A DNA stretch of 64,000 nucleotides from Shinisaurus crocodilurus (lineage: Eukaryota; Chordata; Lepidosauria; Squamata; Shinisauridae). Positions 58,401 through 62,447 of the stretch are shown in pieces (position 1 is the first letter of the stretch; every line of letters begins with the position of its first letter). Location: positions 289,390,272 through 289,454,271 of the forward strand of contig CM037879.1 of assembly GCA_021292165.1 (NCBI GenBank), in the 5' to 3' direction. The position numbers were made by a program, and so were the translations under genes. Under the pieces are notes generated by a model that was given only the letters and a program-made list of their open reading frames with translations, searched no databases and was not told the DNA's origin.

Positions 58401-59970
58401 GCTTGTCGTTGCGTGCGAACCCTGCACTATGGTTTAACTATGGGCTGTTAACCACAAACAACCCAGAGTTCACAACCCGACAACAAACCATGGGTTCTCT
58501 TCCTGGGTCGTTCGTGGTTAACAACCCATAGTTAAACCATAGTGCAGGGTTTGCATGTGACAACAACCCGCGATTCAATGACCACCCATACTCAACCCAT
58601 ACTCGGGGTTGTCGTTACGGGCTGACCAGGCCATAGAGTGCAGCTGGGCCCAGGGTATAAGGCAGCTTTACATCCATCCATGTCCAAGGACGTCACGCGT
58701 TTCAGCCCCTGCCGTGACCCTGGCCCCTCCATCTCTGCAGACAGACACACACCTGTTGCTGACGCGAACCTCATTCTCCCGCATGGCGTAAAGCAGGGTG
58801 GCCATGCAGTACAAGGCCTCCATAATGTCCATTAGCGAGAGGGTGGAGCAGGGTCTCCAGAGACAAGCCACTAGCTCCTGGATGTCAGGGACCCCTCCGG
58901 AAAAGAGCACCATGGCGGCCATCACAGCCCAAACGTACGGAGTCTGGGGAGGAGGAGGAGAAGAAAAAAAGAGGCAAATCGTTATGCCTGGAAAACGGAT
59001 TTACTCAAGGACCAACACAGGGCTATAGTTCCAACATGGAGTCACAGGAATAACAACATTTAGCAGTTCACATAGTAATCCTTATCCGTATTATTACCCC
59101 CATGCCACAGATGGGTAAGCTGAGGCCGAGAGAGGCCAGCTAGGTCAGCCTTTTCCAACCCGGGGCTTTCCAGATATGTTGGATTACAACTCCTATCATC
59201 CACCAACAGCAGCTGGAACCCACCAGGGGGAACCCACCAGGGGGAACCCACCAGGGGGAACCCACCACCCCCGCCAAATTTGCTCCCACCGCCACTTTCA
59301 CGACTGAATTTGCCATGGAAGCAGCAAAAATCGCACCGATTTAATCATGCATCCCACGAGCCTGGTTTCCCTGCAAAATTGGGGTGATTTTGCTGCTGCT
59401 GCAGTCACAAATTCAGCAACCGCGGCAGGGGAACATGCTGGGGCCGCAAAAATGGCTGGTGGGGGCACAGATATGGCCTGCACACCACATATTGCCCACC
59501 CCTGTATTAAAACATTCACAACAGAAACGAGGGTTGAAAAGGCCACAGAACTGACTCCCTTGCTATAGAGAACATGGTGTGGCATAGTGGCAAGAGTGTT
59601 GGGCTGGGAGATCCGGGTTCTAGTCCCCGCTCAGCCATGAAGCTCACTGGGTGACTTTGGGCCAGTCACTGACTCTCAGCCTAACCTACCTCACAGGGTT
59701 GTTGTGAGGATAAAACAGAGAGGAGGACCACCATGTGAGCTGCCCTGGGTTCCTTTCAAGAAGAAAAAAGGCGGGATATAAACGTAACAATAAATATACG
59801 AAGTGGCATTGTTTAAGGACACTGGACATACTCCTGGTTCGGGGCTCTCTAAATCGGGCAGCCACTTGGCAATGCAGATCGCCGCCTTGGGAAAGAGAGG
59901 GTGGCTTTTCAAACATCCGAGGATGGCTTTGGGATCCCGGCTCTGATGGCTCTTTATGGCAGCAAGACAC
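28313..59970 (-). CDS. FBH1: F-box DNA helicase 1, 3' part of gene (17 coding exons)
   Basis: FBH1 is a nuclear 3'-5' DNA helicase of the UvrD/superfamily 1 type that also serves as the F-box subunit of an SCF ubiquitin ligase and restrains RAD51 at stressed forks. Exons, in transcript order: 59832-59970, 58753-58943, 56028-56117, 54575-54669, 52900-53068, 47017-47239, 45113-45200, 44256-44342, 43430-43566, 42737-42836, 42502-42626, 41295-41355, 39562-39756, 36588-36713, 34057-34163, 31412-31544, 28313-28483. Every intron starts GT and ends AG and phases agree at each joint. They total about 2.24 kb (some 745 codons), matching the human protein from shortly after the F-box region to its end. 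Visible motifs are Walker A AGTGKTS, Walker [37 protein letters not shown] and [11 protein letters not shown]. The F-box exons are not in the window. The penultimate exon holds a frameshift. Identification rests on remembered family sequence. Confidence 0.95.
28622..28745 (-). repeat. 5S-rRNA-derived SINE with CR1-like tail (partial)
   Basis: Minus strand: ACTTGGATGGGAGACC (5S rRNA internal promoter) then the CR1-like tail CAGGGGGTTGGGCTCGAT. See the fuller copy at 43195. Confidence 0.7.
28755..29140 (-). repeat. two consecutive SINE copies
   Basis: A full-length minus-strand SINE (28755-28992) is followed by a 3' half (29015-29140), each with the AAGGCGG tail. Confidence 0.85.
29141..29335. 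repeat. AT-rich low-complexity block with (GATA)n
   Basis: TA/ATATTA runs with (TAGA)n at about 29206-29230. Confidence 0.95.
29336..30044. other. no gene recognised
   Basis: About 700 bp with repeated short words GCATTTTTG and GCAAGCACGT. No exon. Confidence 0.35.
30045..30172 (+). repeat. 5S-rRNA-derived SINE with CR1-like tail
   Basis: GCAGGGTCAGGCCTGGTTCT and ACTTGGATGGGAGACC match the 5S rRNA promoter. The tail is GGGGGTTGGACTCGATGGCC and ends TCTATGAAATCTATGAAA. Confidence 0.75.
30538..30787. mobile_element. mariner-like element, TA duplication
   Basis: Ends CAGTCAGTGCCTTGG / CCAAGGCATTACTG with TA on both sides. Inverse copy of 19451-19704. Confidence 0.8.
31055..31222. mobile_element. 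small palindromic element (GTGCAATCCTATGCA family)
   Basis: Arms GCGCAATCCTATGCAGG and GTTTAGACAGAAAAAGGTCC with inverse at the right end. An extra internal ACAACTCCCAGCATGCCCCA copy makes it longer than usual. Confidence 0.75.
31412..31544 (-). CDS. FBH1: FBH1 penultimate coding exon, frameshifted
   Basis: Acceptor CTCTCCAG, donor GTACGT. The first part, [20 protein letters not shown], aligns in frame with human EYFLQAELTSNVLK. The last part, [20 protein letters not shown], aligns with the human stretch CNNAIPVDTVLTMKKLPIT only in the +1 frame. The exon is 133 nt, although both flanking junctions are phase 0. Counting codons between the two aligned blocks gives one extra base, near 31468-31480. 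Read straight, the frame stops at TGA (31449-31451). It may be a sequencing or assembly error, a polymorphism, or a real truncation of the C-terminal cysteine region. Confidence 0.85.
31545..32259. other. FBH1 intron, no further gene recognised
   Basis: 31655-32085 has hAT-like outer words (GGTCTGCAATGGGTGCC and CCCAAAAGGTTGGGAAGCCC), possibly an old element. Nothing coding is recognised. Confidence 0.35.
32260..32500 (+). repeat. L2-type LINE fragment
   Basis: Translation [19 protein letters not shown] matches the L2 reverse transcriptase C-terminal area. Confidence 0.6.
32566..33480 (-). mobile_element. LINE 3' part (unclassified), split by 5S-SINE
   Basis: Minus frames give [20 protein letters not shown] and [10 protein letters not shown], a CCHC-like end of reverse transcriptase, plus [20 protein letters not shown]. 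The 3' end is a run of AATC units (32566-32590). A 5S-derived SINE sits at 32873-33008. Confidence 0.65.
32873..33008 (-). repeat. 5S-rRNA-derived SINE with CR1-like tail
   Basis: Minus: AAGCCTGGTGATTACTTGGA, then TGGGAGACCCC, ending ATGAAATCTATGAAA. Inserted in a LINE. Confidence 0.75.
33481..34056. other. FBH1 intron, nothing recognised
   Basis: An inverse pair (ACTTGTGCCAATTCGCATTA against ATGTGCATTAACACAAGTAG) near 33570-33645 forms a hairpin. Otherwise unremarkable. Confidence 0.35.
34057..34163 (-). CDS. FBH1: FBH1 exon, helicase motif VI (YVAVTRAK)
   Basis: 107 nt, acceptor TTCTAG, donor GTGAGT. It encodes [20 protein letters not shown] and LSELLTFAG. The motif VI Arg is present. The exon ends on a codon boundary. 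Confidence 0.97.
34394..34528. mobile_element. Buster-like element, TSD ctccagac
   Basis: Perfect 8-bp flanks, CTCCAGAC, at 34386-34393 and 34529-34536. In an FBH1 intron. Confidence 0.95.
34618..34770. mobile_element. small hAT-type element, degenerate
   Basis: Arms CCCTCCAGATGTTTTTTGAC and TAAACATCTGGAGGGC. Confidence 0.6.
34817..34953. mobile_element. small hAT element, CAGGGGCTCTCC ends
   Basis: Flanks CTCTAGCT and CTCTAGTG share 6 of 8 bases. Same subfamily as 2320-2457. Confidence 0.85.
35008..35136 (+). repeat. tRNA-derived SINE, 3' half
   Basis: CCTAACCTACCTCACAGGGT through AAAGGCGGGGTATAAATA. Confidence 0.8.
35270..35527 (+). mobile_element. CR1 LINE 3' end
   Basis: CGGCTGAACATCAGGAAAAA and GGGTTGGACTCGATGGCCTC, ending TCTAGGATTCTACGA. 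Confidence 0.8.
35864..35999. mobile_element. Buster-like element, TSD atctagca/atttagca
   Basis: Standard hairpin. Flanks match at 7 of 8 bases. Confidence 0.9.
36000..36587. other. FBH1 intron, GC-rich, nothing recognised
   Basis: Long open frames overlap on both strands because stops are rare. They have no known motif. Confidence 0.4.
36588..36713 (-). CDS. FBH1: FBH1 exon, helicase motif V (HKAKGLEFD)
   Basis: 126 nt, acceptor CTTTAAG, donor GTAAGG. It encodes [20 protein letters not shown] and [13 protein letters not shown]. Motif V, which binds DNA and links both RecA-like domains, is intact. Confidence 0.97.
36895..37147 (-). repeat. tRNA-derived SINE, full length
   Basis: Minus: GCCAGTGTGGCGTAATGGTG, GGGTTCTAGTCCCCG and the AAGGCGG tail. 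Confidence 0.85.
37190..37440. repeat. L2-like 3' UTR remnant
   Basis: AGAGGCAGGGAGCTCCACAG and AAGGCTCTTCTCCTGGT are typical of L2-type tails. Confidence 0.5.
37743..38008 (+). mobile_element. solo LTR, TSD gtggg
   Basis: Starts TGTCAC and ends CGGACT (one base off GACA). GTGGG lies on both sides (37738-37742, 38009-38013). AATAAA is near 37935. In an FBH1 intron. Confidence 0.6.
38332..38830 (+). other. acidic open frame, possible retroelement piece
   Basis: Reads [18 protein letters not shown], then [12 protein letters not shown] and [13 protein letters not shown]. The acid-then-basic layout resembles the LTR frame at 9123. No LTR ends or duplication found. Confidence 0.35.
39240..39440 (+). 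repeat. CAGCGGTGTTGGATC-end family copy
   Basis: CAGGCGTGTTGAGCCTCTTT and GGGCGGGGCCAAAGGCAAAA. Confidence 0.6.
39562..39756 (-). CDS. FBH1: FBH1 exon, helicase 2B domain segment
   Basis: 195 nt, acceptor TTCTCAG, donor GTAAAG. It encodes [37 protein letters not shown] and [13 protein letters not shown]. The RRWV..GF.G.K.YV and IAIVEKY blocks match the family. Confidence 0.96.
39757..40330. other. FBH1 intron with L2-like fragment
   Basis: 40090-40330 (GACAGGGCCTTCTCAGTGG) is an L2-type remnant. The rest is unrecognised. Confidence 0.45.
40449..40573. mobile_element. small palindromic element, TTAA-like flanks
   Basis: GGGTGCAATCCTATGCAAGT and inverse. The right flank is TTAA, the left GTAA. 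A piggyBac-type origin is possible but unproven. Confidence 0.65.
40574..41294. other. FBH1 intron, nothing recognised
   Basis: About 720 bp. It contains a C-run at 41200-41210. No exon fits the phase needed. Confidence 0.4.
41295..41355 (-). CDS. FBH1: FBH1 short exon, [14 protein letters not shown]
   Basis: 61 nt, acceptor CTGTTAG, donor GTGAGT. It encodes [20 protein letters not shown], aligning to human IKSFGLDRIIDIWILLQPE. It is too short for ordinary open-frame detection, but both splice sites and both phases fit. Confidence 0.92.
41658..41792. mobile_element. Buster-like element, no clear TSD
   Basis: Full hairpin with standard ends. Flanks CTGTAATG and GTTTAAGA do not match, so the flanks may have recombined. 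Confidence 0.85.
42502..42626 (-). CDS. FBH1: FBH1 exon, [16 protein letters not shown] segment
   Basis: 125 nt, acceptor TTGGCAG, donor GTAAGT. It encodes [28 protein letters not shown] and AKIHLLG. It corresponds to the human segment VALLSRTNANVFDEAV, and is only 110 bp from the previous exon. Confidence 0.95.
42737..42836 (-). CDS. FBH1: FBH1 exon, helicase motif IV (SFRFG)
   Basis: 100 nt, acceptor TTTGCAG, donor GTGAGG. It encodes [20 protein letters not shown] and [13 protein letters not shown]. The motif IV Arg that contacts ATP is present. Confidence 0.96.
43149..43352 (-). repeat. half palindromic element followed by 5S-derived SINE
   Basis: 43149-43190 is half of the GTGCAATCCTATGCA element. 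43195-43352 is the fullest 5S-SINE: on the minus strand it reads GGAAAGCTAAGCAGGGTCAG, CCTGGTTATTCCTTGGATGG, then the CR1-like tail. GCTAAGCAGGGTC...CCTGGTTA..A/CTTGGATGGGAGACC is the 5S rRNA internal control region. Confidence 0.8.
43430..43566 (-). CDS. FBH1: FBH1 exon, helicase motif III (GDPHQQIY)
   Basis: 137 nt, acceptor CTGTAG, donor GTGAGG. It encodes [32 protein letters not shown] and HIFYLTQ. Motif III, which couples ATP hydrolysis to DNA movement, is complete. Confidence 0.97.
43779..43912. mobile_element. small palindromic element (GTGCAATCCTATGCA family)
   Basis: Near-perfect inverse arms of 60 bp, TTAA on the left and TTTA on the right. Half copies at 43595-43660. Confidence 0.8.
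44256..44342 (-). CDS. FBH1: FBH1 exon, helicase motif II (DEAQD)
   Basis: 87 nt, acceptor TTCTAG, donor GTGAGT. It encodes [19 protein letters not shown] and VDEAQDCTP. The Walker B Asp-Glu that coordinates Mg and activates water is intact. Confidence 0.97.
44447..44512. repeat. half of a Buster-like element
   Basis: CAGTGTTCTCCAACCTTGGG through CCCCAGCCAG, with no right arm. Another half is at 42300-42346. Confidence 0.75.
44520..45112. other. FBH1 intron, purine-rich degenerate repeat
   Basis: GGCCAGAGGC and CAGGAGCC-like words recur to about 44770. Source unknown. Confidence 0.35.
45113..45200 (-). CDS. FBH1: FBH1 exon, [10 protein letters not shown] segment
   Basis: 88 nt, acceptor TTCCTAG, donor GTAAGT. 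It encodes [16 protein letters not shown] and ends AYKMTHDG, matching the human LEASRLW...MTHDGY region. It starts in phase 0 and leaves one base. Confidence 0.94.
45201..46202. other. FBH1 intron with old element fragments
   Basis: 45412-45475 is half a hairpin element (GCGCCCTCCAGATCTTTTGG). 45540-45700 resembles the GGGGCCAAAGGCAAA family. No exon. Confidence 0.45.
46330..46905 (+). mobile_element. L2-type LINE, two tails
   Basis: 46330-46495 is an L2 tail ending in AATAAAATAAATAA. 46505-46790 encodes [20 protein letters not shown] and [10 protein letters not shown], the L2 C-terminus. Its own tail ends CAGATGGGCGATGAATAAAT. Confidence 0.8.
47017..47239 (-). CDS. FBH1: FBH1 exon, insert between motifs Ia and II
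   Basis: 223 nt, acceptor GCTTCAG, donor GTGAGT. It encodes [15 protein letters not shown], then [20 protein letters not shown] and [20 protein letters not shown]. The alignment to the human region containing AKLVCKTLENFFASADEE is clear. Confidence 0.95.
47609..48530 (-). mobile_element. 0.92-kb hAT element (OC1-like), copy B
   Basis: Ends CAGTGATGGCGAACC / GGTTCGCCATCACTG, identical 8-bp flanks, CCCTAGCT, at 47601-47608 and 48531-48538. Reverse orientation to copy A, in an FBH1 intron. Confidence 0.95.
48692..50149 (+). mobile_element. possible LTR, interrupted by an L1 insertion
   Basis: Outer ends TGTTGTGA and TCATAACA are nearly inverse. AATAAACAGG near 50063 suits an LTR polyA site. 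The L1 at 48906-49857 would split it. I found no clear duplication, so the limits are tentative. Confidence 0.4.
48906..49857 (+). mobile_element. 5'-truncated L1 LINE, ORF2 C-terminus
   Basis: Open frame of about 250 codons: [36 protein letters not shown] and LMIARNWK, typical of L1 ORF2 ends. A short 3' UTR and an A-rich tail follow. The 13-bp duplication AGAAGCCATTTTA lies at 48893-48905 and 49858-49870. The long frame without stops suggests a recent copy. Confidence 0.92.
50150..51639. other. FBH1 intron, nothing coding recognised
   Basis: Contains (CA)n at 50917-50944 and G/C runs at 50280-50300 and 50440-50455. No exon fits. Confidence 0.45.
51640..52260 (+). repeat. tRNA-derived SINE split by an LTR
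   Basis: Left part CAGCTCAGTGGCGGAGCACG through GCGTGCGGAAGG, right part GAAGGTCCTGGGGCTCC. Joined, they give the usual SINE order. Confidence 0.8.
51680..52216 (+). mobile_element. solo LTR inside a SINE, TSD gaagg
   Basis: Starts TGTTAGG, ends CTCTCACA, with GAAGG on both sides (51675-51679, 52217-52221). AATAAACTCTTTAATC near 52100 is a standard LTR R region. Confidence 0.88.
52340..52470. mobile_element. small hAT-type element, degenerate
   Basis: Arms GTGCCCGCCAGATGTTTTGG and TCTGGAGGGGCCCCAAGTTG. Confidence 0.6.
52489..52623. mobile_element. Buster-like element, TSD gattagat
   Basis: Ends CAGTGTTTCTCAACC / GGTTGAGAAACACTG. Identical flanks, GATTAGAT, at 52481-52488 and 52624-52631. 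About 280 bp from the Walker A exon. Confidence 0.95.
52900..53068 (-). CDS. FBH1: FBH1 exon, helicase motifs I and Ia (Walker A)
   Basis: 169 nt, acceptor CACAG, donor GTAAGT. It carries the ATP-binding P-loop [15 protein letters not shown], followed by [14 protein letters not shown] and [15 protein letters not shown]. Lys and Thr of GKT are intact, so ATP binding looks preserved. Confidence 0.97.
53190..53350 (+). repeat. LINE tail fragment plus hairpin pieces
   Basis: GGATCAGACCGAGGGCCCAT and AACCAGCTGCCCACGGGAAG are the complementary strand of the tail at 24250-24360. Hairpin fragments flank it (53110-53180, 53355-53445). Confidence 0.6.
54050..54175. mobile_element. small hAT-type element, degenerate
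   Basis: Arms GGATTACAACTCCCATCATC and inverse TGAGAATTGTAGTCC. Confidence 0.6.
54195..54329. mobile_element. small hAT element, distinct subfamily, TSD ctttacag
   Basis: Near-perfect 60-bp arms (TCCAGCTCTGTTGGACCACA). Identical flanks, CTTTACAG, at 54187-54194 and 54330-54337. Confidence 0.95.
54575..54669 (-). CDS. FBH1: FBH1 exon, Q-motif region ([11 protein letters not shown])
   Basis: 95 nt, acceptor TGTTTAG, donor GTGAGG. It encodes [20 protein letters not shown] and QVVKITAFA, the Q-motif and strand leading into Walker A. The last codon (Gly of AGTGKT) is split across the intron, and the next exon supplies its last two bases. Confidence 0.95.
54730..54965 (+). repeat. tRNA-derived SINE, full length
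   Basis: B box GGGTTCGAGTCCCCAC, then CACTGGGTGACTTTGGGCC, ending in AATATTTTTTTA. Confidence 0.8.
55741..55991 (+). repeat. tRNA-derived SINE, full length
   Basis: A box GAGCCAGTGTGGCCTAGCGG, B box GGGTTTTAGTCCCC, tail AAAGGCGGGATATAAATGA. It lies 37 bp from the exon at 56028. Confidence 0.87.
56028..56117 (-). CDS. FBH1: FBH1 exon, IHYxIFYCLYL segment
   Basis: 90 nt, acceptor TTGCAG, donor GTATGA. It encodes [18 protein letters not shown] and a Ser-rich end. The first half is strongly conserved in FBH1; the second half is the variable linker before the helicase core. Confidence 0.93.
56222..56362. mobile_element. small hAT-type hairpin element
   Basis: CAGCCTTCCCCAACCTGGTG and inverse GGGTACCAGCTCAGGGAAGG. 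Confidence 0.65.
56520..56620 (-). repeat. tRNA-derived SINE fragment
   Basis: Minus: GTAGTTCAGTGGACGAGTGT, then GATCCCAGGTTCAGTCCTCG. Confidence 0.65.
56626..57505 (-). mobile_element. CR1 LINE 3' part
   Basis: Minus frames: [40 protein letters not shown], then [20 protein letters not shown] and [20 protein letters not shown]. Ends in the CR1 octamer repeat (TCTGTGATTCTATGA) at 56626-56645. Frameshifted, in an FBH1 intron. Confidence 0.92.
57506..57875. other. FBH1 intron, nothing recognised
   Basis: About 370 bp. A G-run lies at 57815-57823. Confidence 0.4.
57876..57988. mobile_element. small hAT-type element, TSD gtctagat/gtctagac
   Basis: Arms CCTGGTGGTCTGTAACTCCC and inverse. Flanks match at 7 of 8 bases. 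Confidence 0.8.
58351..58618. mobile_element. 268-bp palindromic element
   Basis: GTAATGACAACCC and GGGGTTGTCGTTAC are the outer ends. The inner arms TATGGTTTAACTATGGGCTG and CACAAACAACCCAGAG are mirrored too, so nearly the whole element folds on itself. The family is also at 9826-10330. Confidence 0.8.
58753..58943 (-). CDS. FBH1: FBH1 exon, pre-helicase helical region
   Basis: 191 nt, acceptor CCCCAG, donor GTGTGT. It starts in phase 0 and leaves two bases (AG) that the next exon completes to Arg. It encodes [17 protein letters not shown] and ends [14 protein letters not shown]. The [12 protein letters not shown] stretch matches the family closely. Confidence 0.93.
58944..59566. other. FBH1 intron; tandem repeat
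   Basis: GGAACCCACCAGGGG is repeated about three times in tandem at 59215-59263. A half hairpin element precedes it (59150-59214). Confidence 0.7.
59567..59798 (+). repeat. tRNA-derived SINE, full length
   Basis: A box GTGTGGCATAGTGGCAAGAG, B box GGGTTCTAGTCCCC, tail AAAGGCGGGATATAAACG. Ends close to the splice donor at 59831. Confidence 0.87.
59832..59970 (-). CDS. FBH1: FBH1 exon, region between F-box and helicase
   Basis: First FBH1 exon visible in the window. It follows an AG acceptor (TTCATGCAG) and ends before GTATGT. It enters with one base of a codon and ends on a codon boundary. It encodes [20 protein letters not shown] and then [10 protein letters not shown], matching the poorly conserved helical region after the F-box. 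A tRNA-derived SINE ends only about 34 bp past its donor. Confidence 0.85.
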
Positions 59971-60184
59971 CTGCATGAAAATAAACAGAGAACATGGGAA
60001 GATGCGTGATATACCAGCCCAGACTAGCCCAGCCAGCCAGGGTCTGGGGCAAAGACTCTCTCATTACTTTTTGCACCATCGCTTTAACTGGAGATGCCAA
60101 GGACGGAACAGAGGCCCTTTCGGCATGAGCAACGGCCCCTCCCATAGGAAGGCATTTCTACATGGCTCATCACGTTAGATAAGA

Positions 60185-60480
60185 ACCCATTTATGTATTG
60201 AAAATAATATTTAGGACACTTTTAAGGGTAAACCCCTCTCAAGGCAGCGTACAAGATAAAAACAATATGCAAAAACACATAGAAGAGCAATAAATGTTCA
60301 ATCAAAGACCATAAAGCACTATAAAGACAGATAACACCAATAAAACTTCTATGCTTATTTTACTGTATCTGTATTTTATGCTTTATTTTATCATCGTATC
60401 AGAGTTTTGTGTATGGCTGTGAACTGCCCAGAGAGCTTTGGCAATTGGGTGGTATAGAAATGAAATAAATAAATAAATAA
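60185..60480. repeat. L2-type LINE tails
   Basis: AACTGCCCAGAGAGCTTTGG then GGTGGTATAGAAATG and (AAAT)n. Confidence 0.65.
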
Positions 60481-61195
60481 AACCAGCTTCCCCCAGATTA
60501 TGGAAAGCCCGGTGAAAAGAAGATGAGTCTTCAGAGCCTTCCCTGAAGACCTGCAAAGAAGGGCCCTGACGAACCCCTGGTGGACACTGACGCCAGAGGT
60601 GCAGGGCCACCTGAAGAGCATCTTGCTGGTTCAGAGCAGAAGTGCTTCTACTGCCGCATCCTCTTTCCCACAGTGGCCAACCGGATTCCTCTGGGAAGTC
60701 CACAAGCAGCACTGAGAGGCCTCCGATTCTGAAGGCCGTGAGGCAGAAACACCATGACTAGTAGCCACTGATAGCCTTCTCTTCCACGAACGGCCAATCC
60801 CCTTTTAAAGCTGCCCAAGTTGGTGACCGCCATTCCAACTTGTGGAAGTGAATTCCACAGTGTAACTCTGCATTGTATGAAGAAGTCCTTCCTTTGACCT
60901 GCTCAGAATTTCCCACCAATCAGCTTCACGGGACGAGCCCACTGGGTTCCGGCATGATGGGAGAGGGGAAAGTTTCTTAATGACTTCCTCCACACCATAC
61001 ATAATTTTGCCTATTTCTATCAGGTCTCTCCTTATTAATCTTTCTTCTAAACCAGTGTTCTCCAACCTTGGGTCCCCAGACGTTTTTGGCCTACAACTCC
61101 CAACATGCCCCAGCCAGCTATGCTGGCTGGGGCATGCTGGGAGTTGTAGGCCAAAAACATCTGAGGACCCAAGGTTGGAGAACACTGGTCTAGAG

Positions 61196-61343
61196 CAGCG
61201 GTGTTGGATCTCTTTCCACCCAAGGGCCAGATTCTATTTCAGAAAAGCGCTCAGGGGCTGCGTTCTAGTAGTTGGCAAGGCCAAAGGCAGAGGTGGGACC
61301 ACAATACCAGCCTATTTTAGCTTAAAGCTCTTCCGGCCAGTAA
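61196..61343 (+). repeat. cargo part: CAGCGGTGTTGGATC-end element
   Basis: Practically identical, in inverse orientation, to 11279-11425, including the 8-base spacer to the neighbouring Buster-like element. Confidence 0.8.
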
Positions 61344-61843
61344 ACCCCGCCCACTCACTCCAGGCAAGGTTCCGCTCTCATCCCCCTTGAGCCATAGCAA
61401 CCGGTCCGCTGAACCCGGAAGAGCATTGGGTCCGGCGAGCTCTGTGGTCAGTCAGCCGGCATGTCACTCGGAGGCAGAGGGCGGGCTTCACTTCCCAGGC
61501 GTGCAGCCAGGGTAGGATGCGCCTGGACAGGCGCTGGGAGCAAGTTGGGATGCGCATGCAAAAGAAGGAAGTGGGCTCTGCTGCCGTCCCGCTCACGGCT
61601 TCCACCGAGATCAGAGTAAGTCGGTGGGAAGAAGGAGGGATGCTTGATCCAAGCCCCAGTTAATTTGGCCTAATGACCCTAGGTTCCTTGGGGCTAGGTA
61701 TTGAAGGCTGTCGCTGACTGGGTTCAGACAACACAATCATAACCCACGCTCAAGGGTTGGGTATGGGTTGAAAGGTGGGTTGTTTCATATAGATCATCGA
61801 GTTGGGAGGGGCCTACAAGGCCATTGAGTCCAATCCCCTGCTC
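61344..61843. other. cargo part: GC-rich stretch, palindromic and SINE fragments
   Basis: 61344-61700 is GC-rich and unrecognised. 61716-61780 is a GGTTCAGACAACACAATC fragment. 61793-61843 is the tail of a 5S/CR1 SINE cut off by the right element. Confidence 0.55.
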
Positions 61844-62080
61844 CAGTGTTCTCCAACCTTGGGTCCCCAGATGTTTTTGGCCTACAACTCCCAACATGCC
61901 CCAGCCAGCGTAGCTGGCTGGGGCATGCTGGGAGTTGTAGGCCAAAAACATCTGGGGACCCAAGGTTGGAGAACACTGTTCTAAACTAAACAGCCCCGGA
62001 CATCATAAGCTTCCCTCAGAAGGGAGTTGCTTGAGCCGCAAATCATTTTGATTGCTCTTTTCTCTGCTCTACATTATCCT

Positions 62081-62447
62081 CAGGCGGAAAGATTCAAGGG
62101 GGGGGCAGCAGGAAATGAAGCACATGTGGGCAGGAAGTCAGTTATATCGGGGGATCAGAGGCAACAGGGATCATCGGGGCCGCTGTACTTTTATTTCAGC
62201 AAGTGTCCATGGACAGCAGGGAGGTGGGGCAGAGGGCCTCCCAGGGATTCGGGGCTCCAAATGGAAGTTTCGGGGCTCCAGCCCTAGTGGGCTGCCCCCT
62301 AACACGACCTATTCCAAGCACAGCAACCCGAACTGTACACCCAGCACTATGCTGTTGAACTGTGCCATGAAAAGCATCTGCCTTACTACTGGGCAATGGC
62401 CCTTCCTGGCCTTCCCCAACCTGGTGCCTTCCAGAGTTCTTATAGAT
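62081..62447. other. no gene recognised
   Basis: About 360 bp ending in half a hairpin element (62404-62440). No exon. Confidence 0.35.

Larger units (their letters stand above)
61053..61978. mobile_element. composite hAT unit: two Buster-like elements around cargo
   Basis: Two direct copies of the Buster-like element (61053-61187 and 61844-61978) enclose 656 bp of unrelated cargo. The outer flanks are both TTCTAAAC (61045-61052, 61979-61986). The inner flanks (GTCTAGAG, CCCTGCTC) match neither each other nor the outer ones. The TTC-TA-AAC site fits the nnnTAnnn duplication of Buster hAT elements. This is what one transposition of the whole unit would leave. Recombination between single elements is the alternative. 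Confidence 0.7.
60640..62080 (-). mobile_element. LINE 3' part (CR1/L3-like) interrupted at 61053
   Basis: Minus: RRDLIEIGKIMYGVEEVIKK, then EFTSTSWNGGHQLGQL and a tail with GGCCACTGTGGGAAAG. The sequence TTTCTTCTAAAC before the insertion continues as TTCTAAACTAAACAGCCCC after it, so the LINE was cut at that point. Confidence 0.65.

Noticed and set aside
61360..61720. GC-rich stretch as a promoter/CpG island
   Set aside because: It lies within the cargo of the composite element, has only moderate CpG density, and no first exon could be linked to it.
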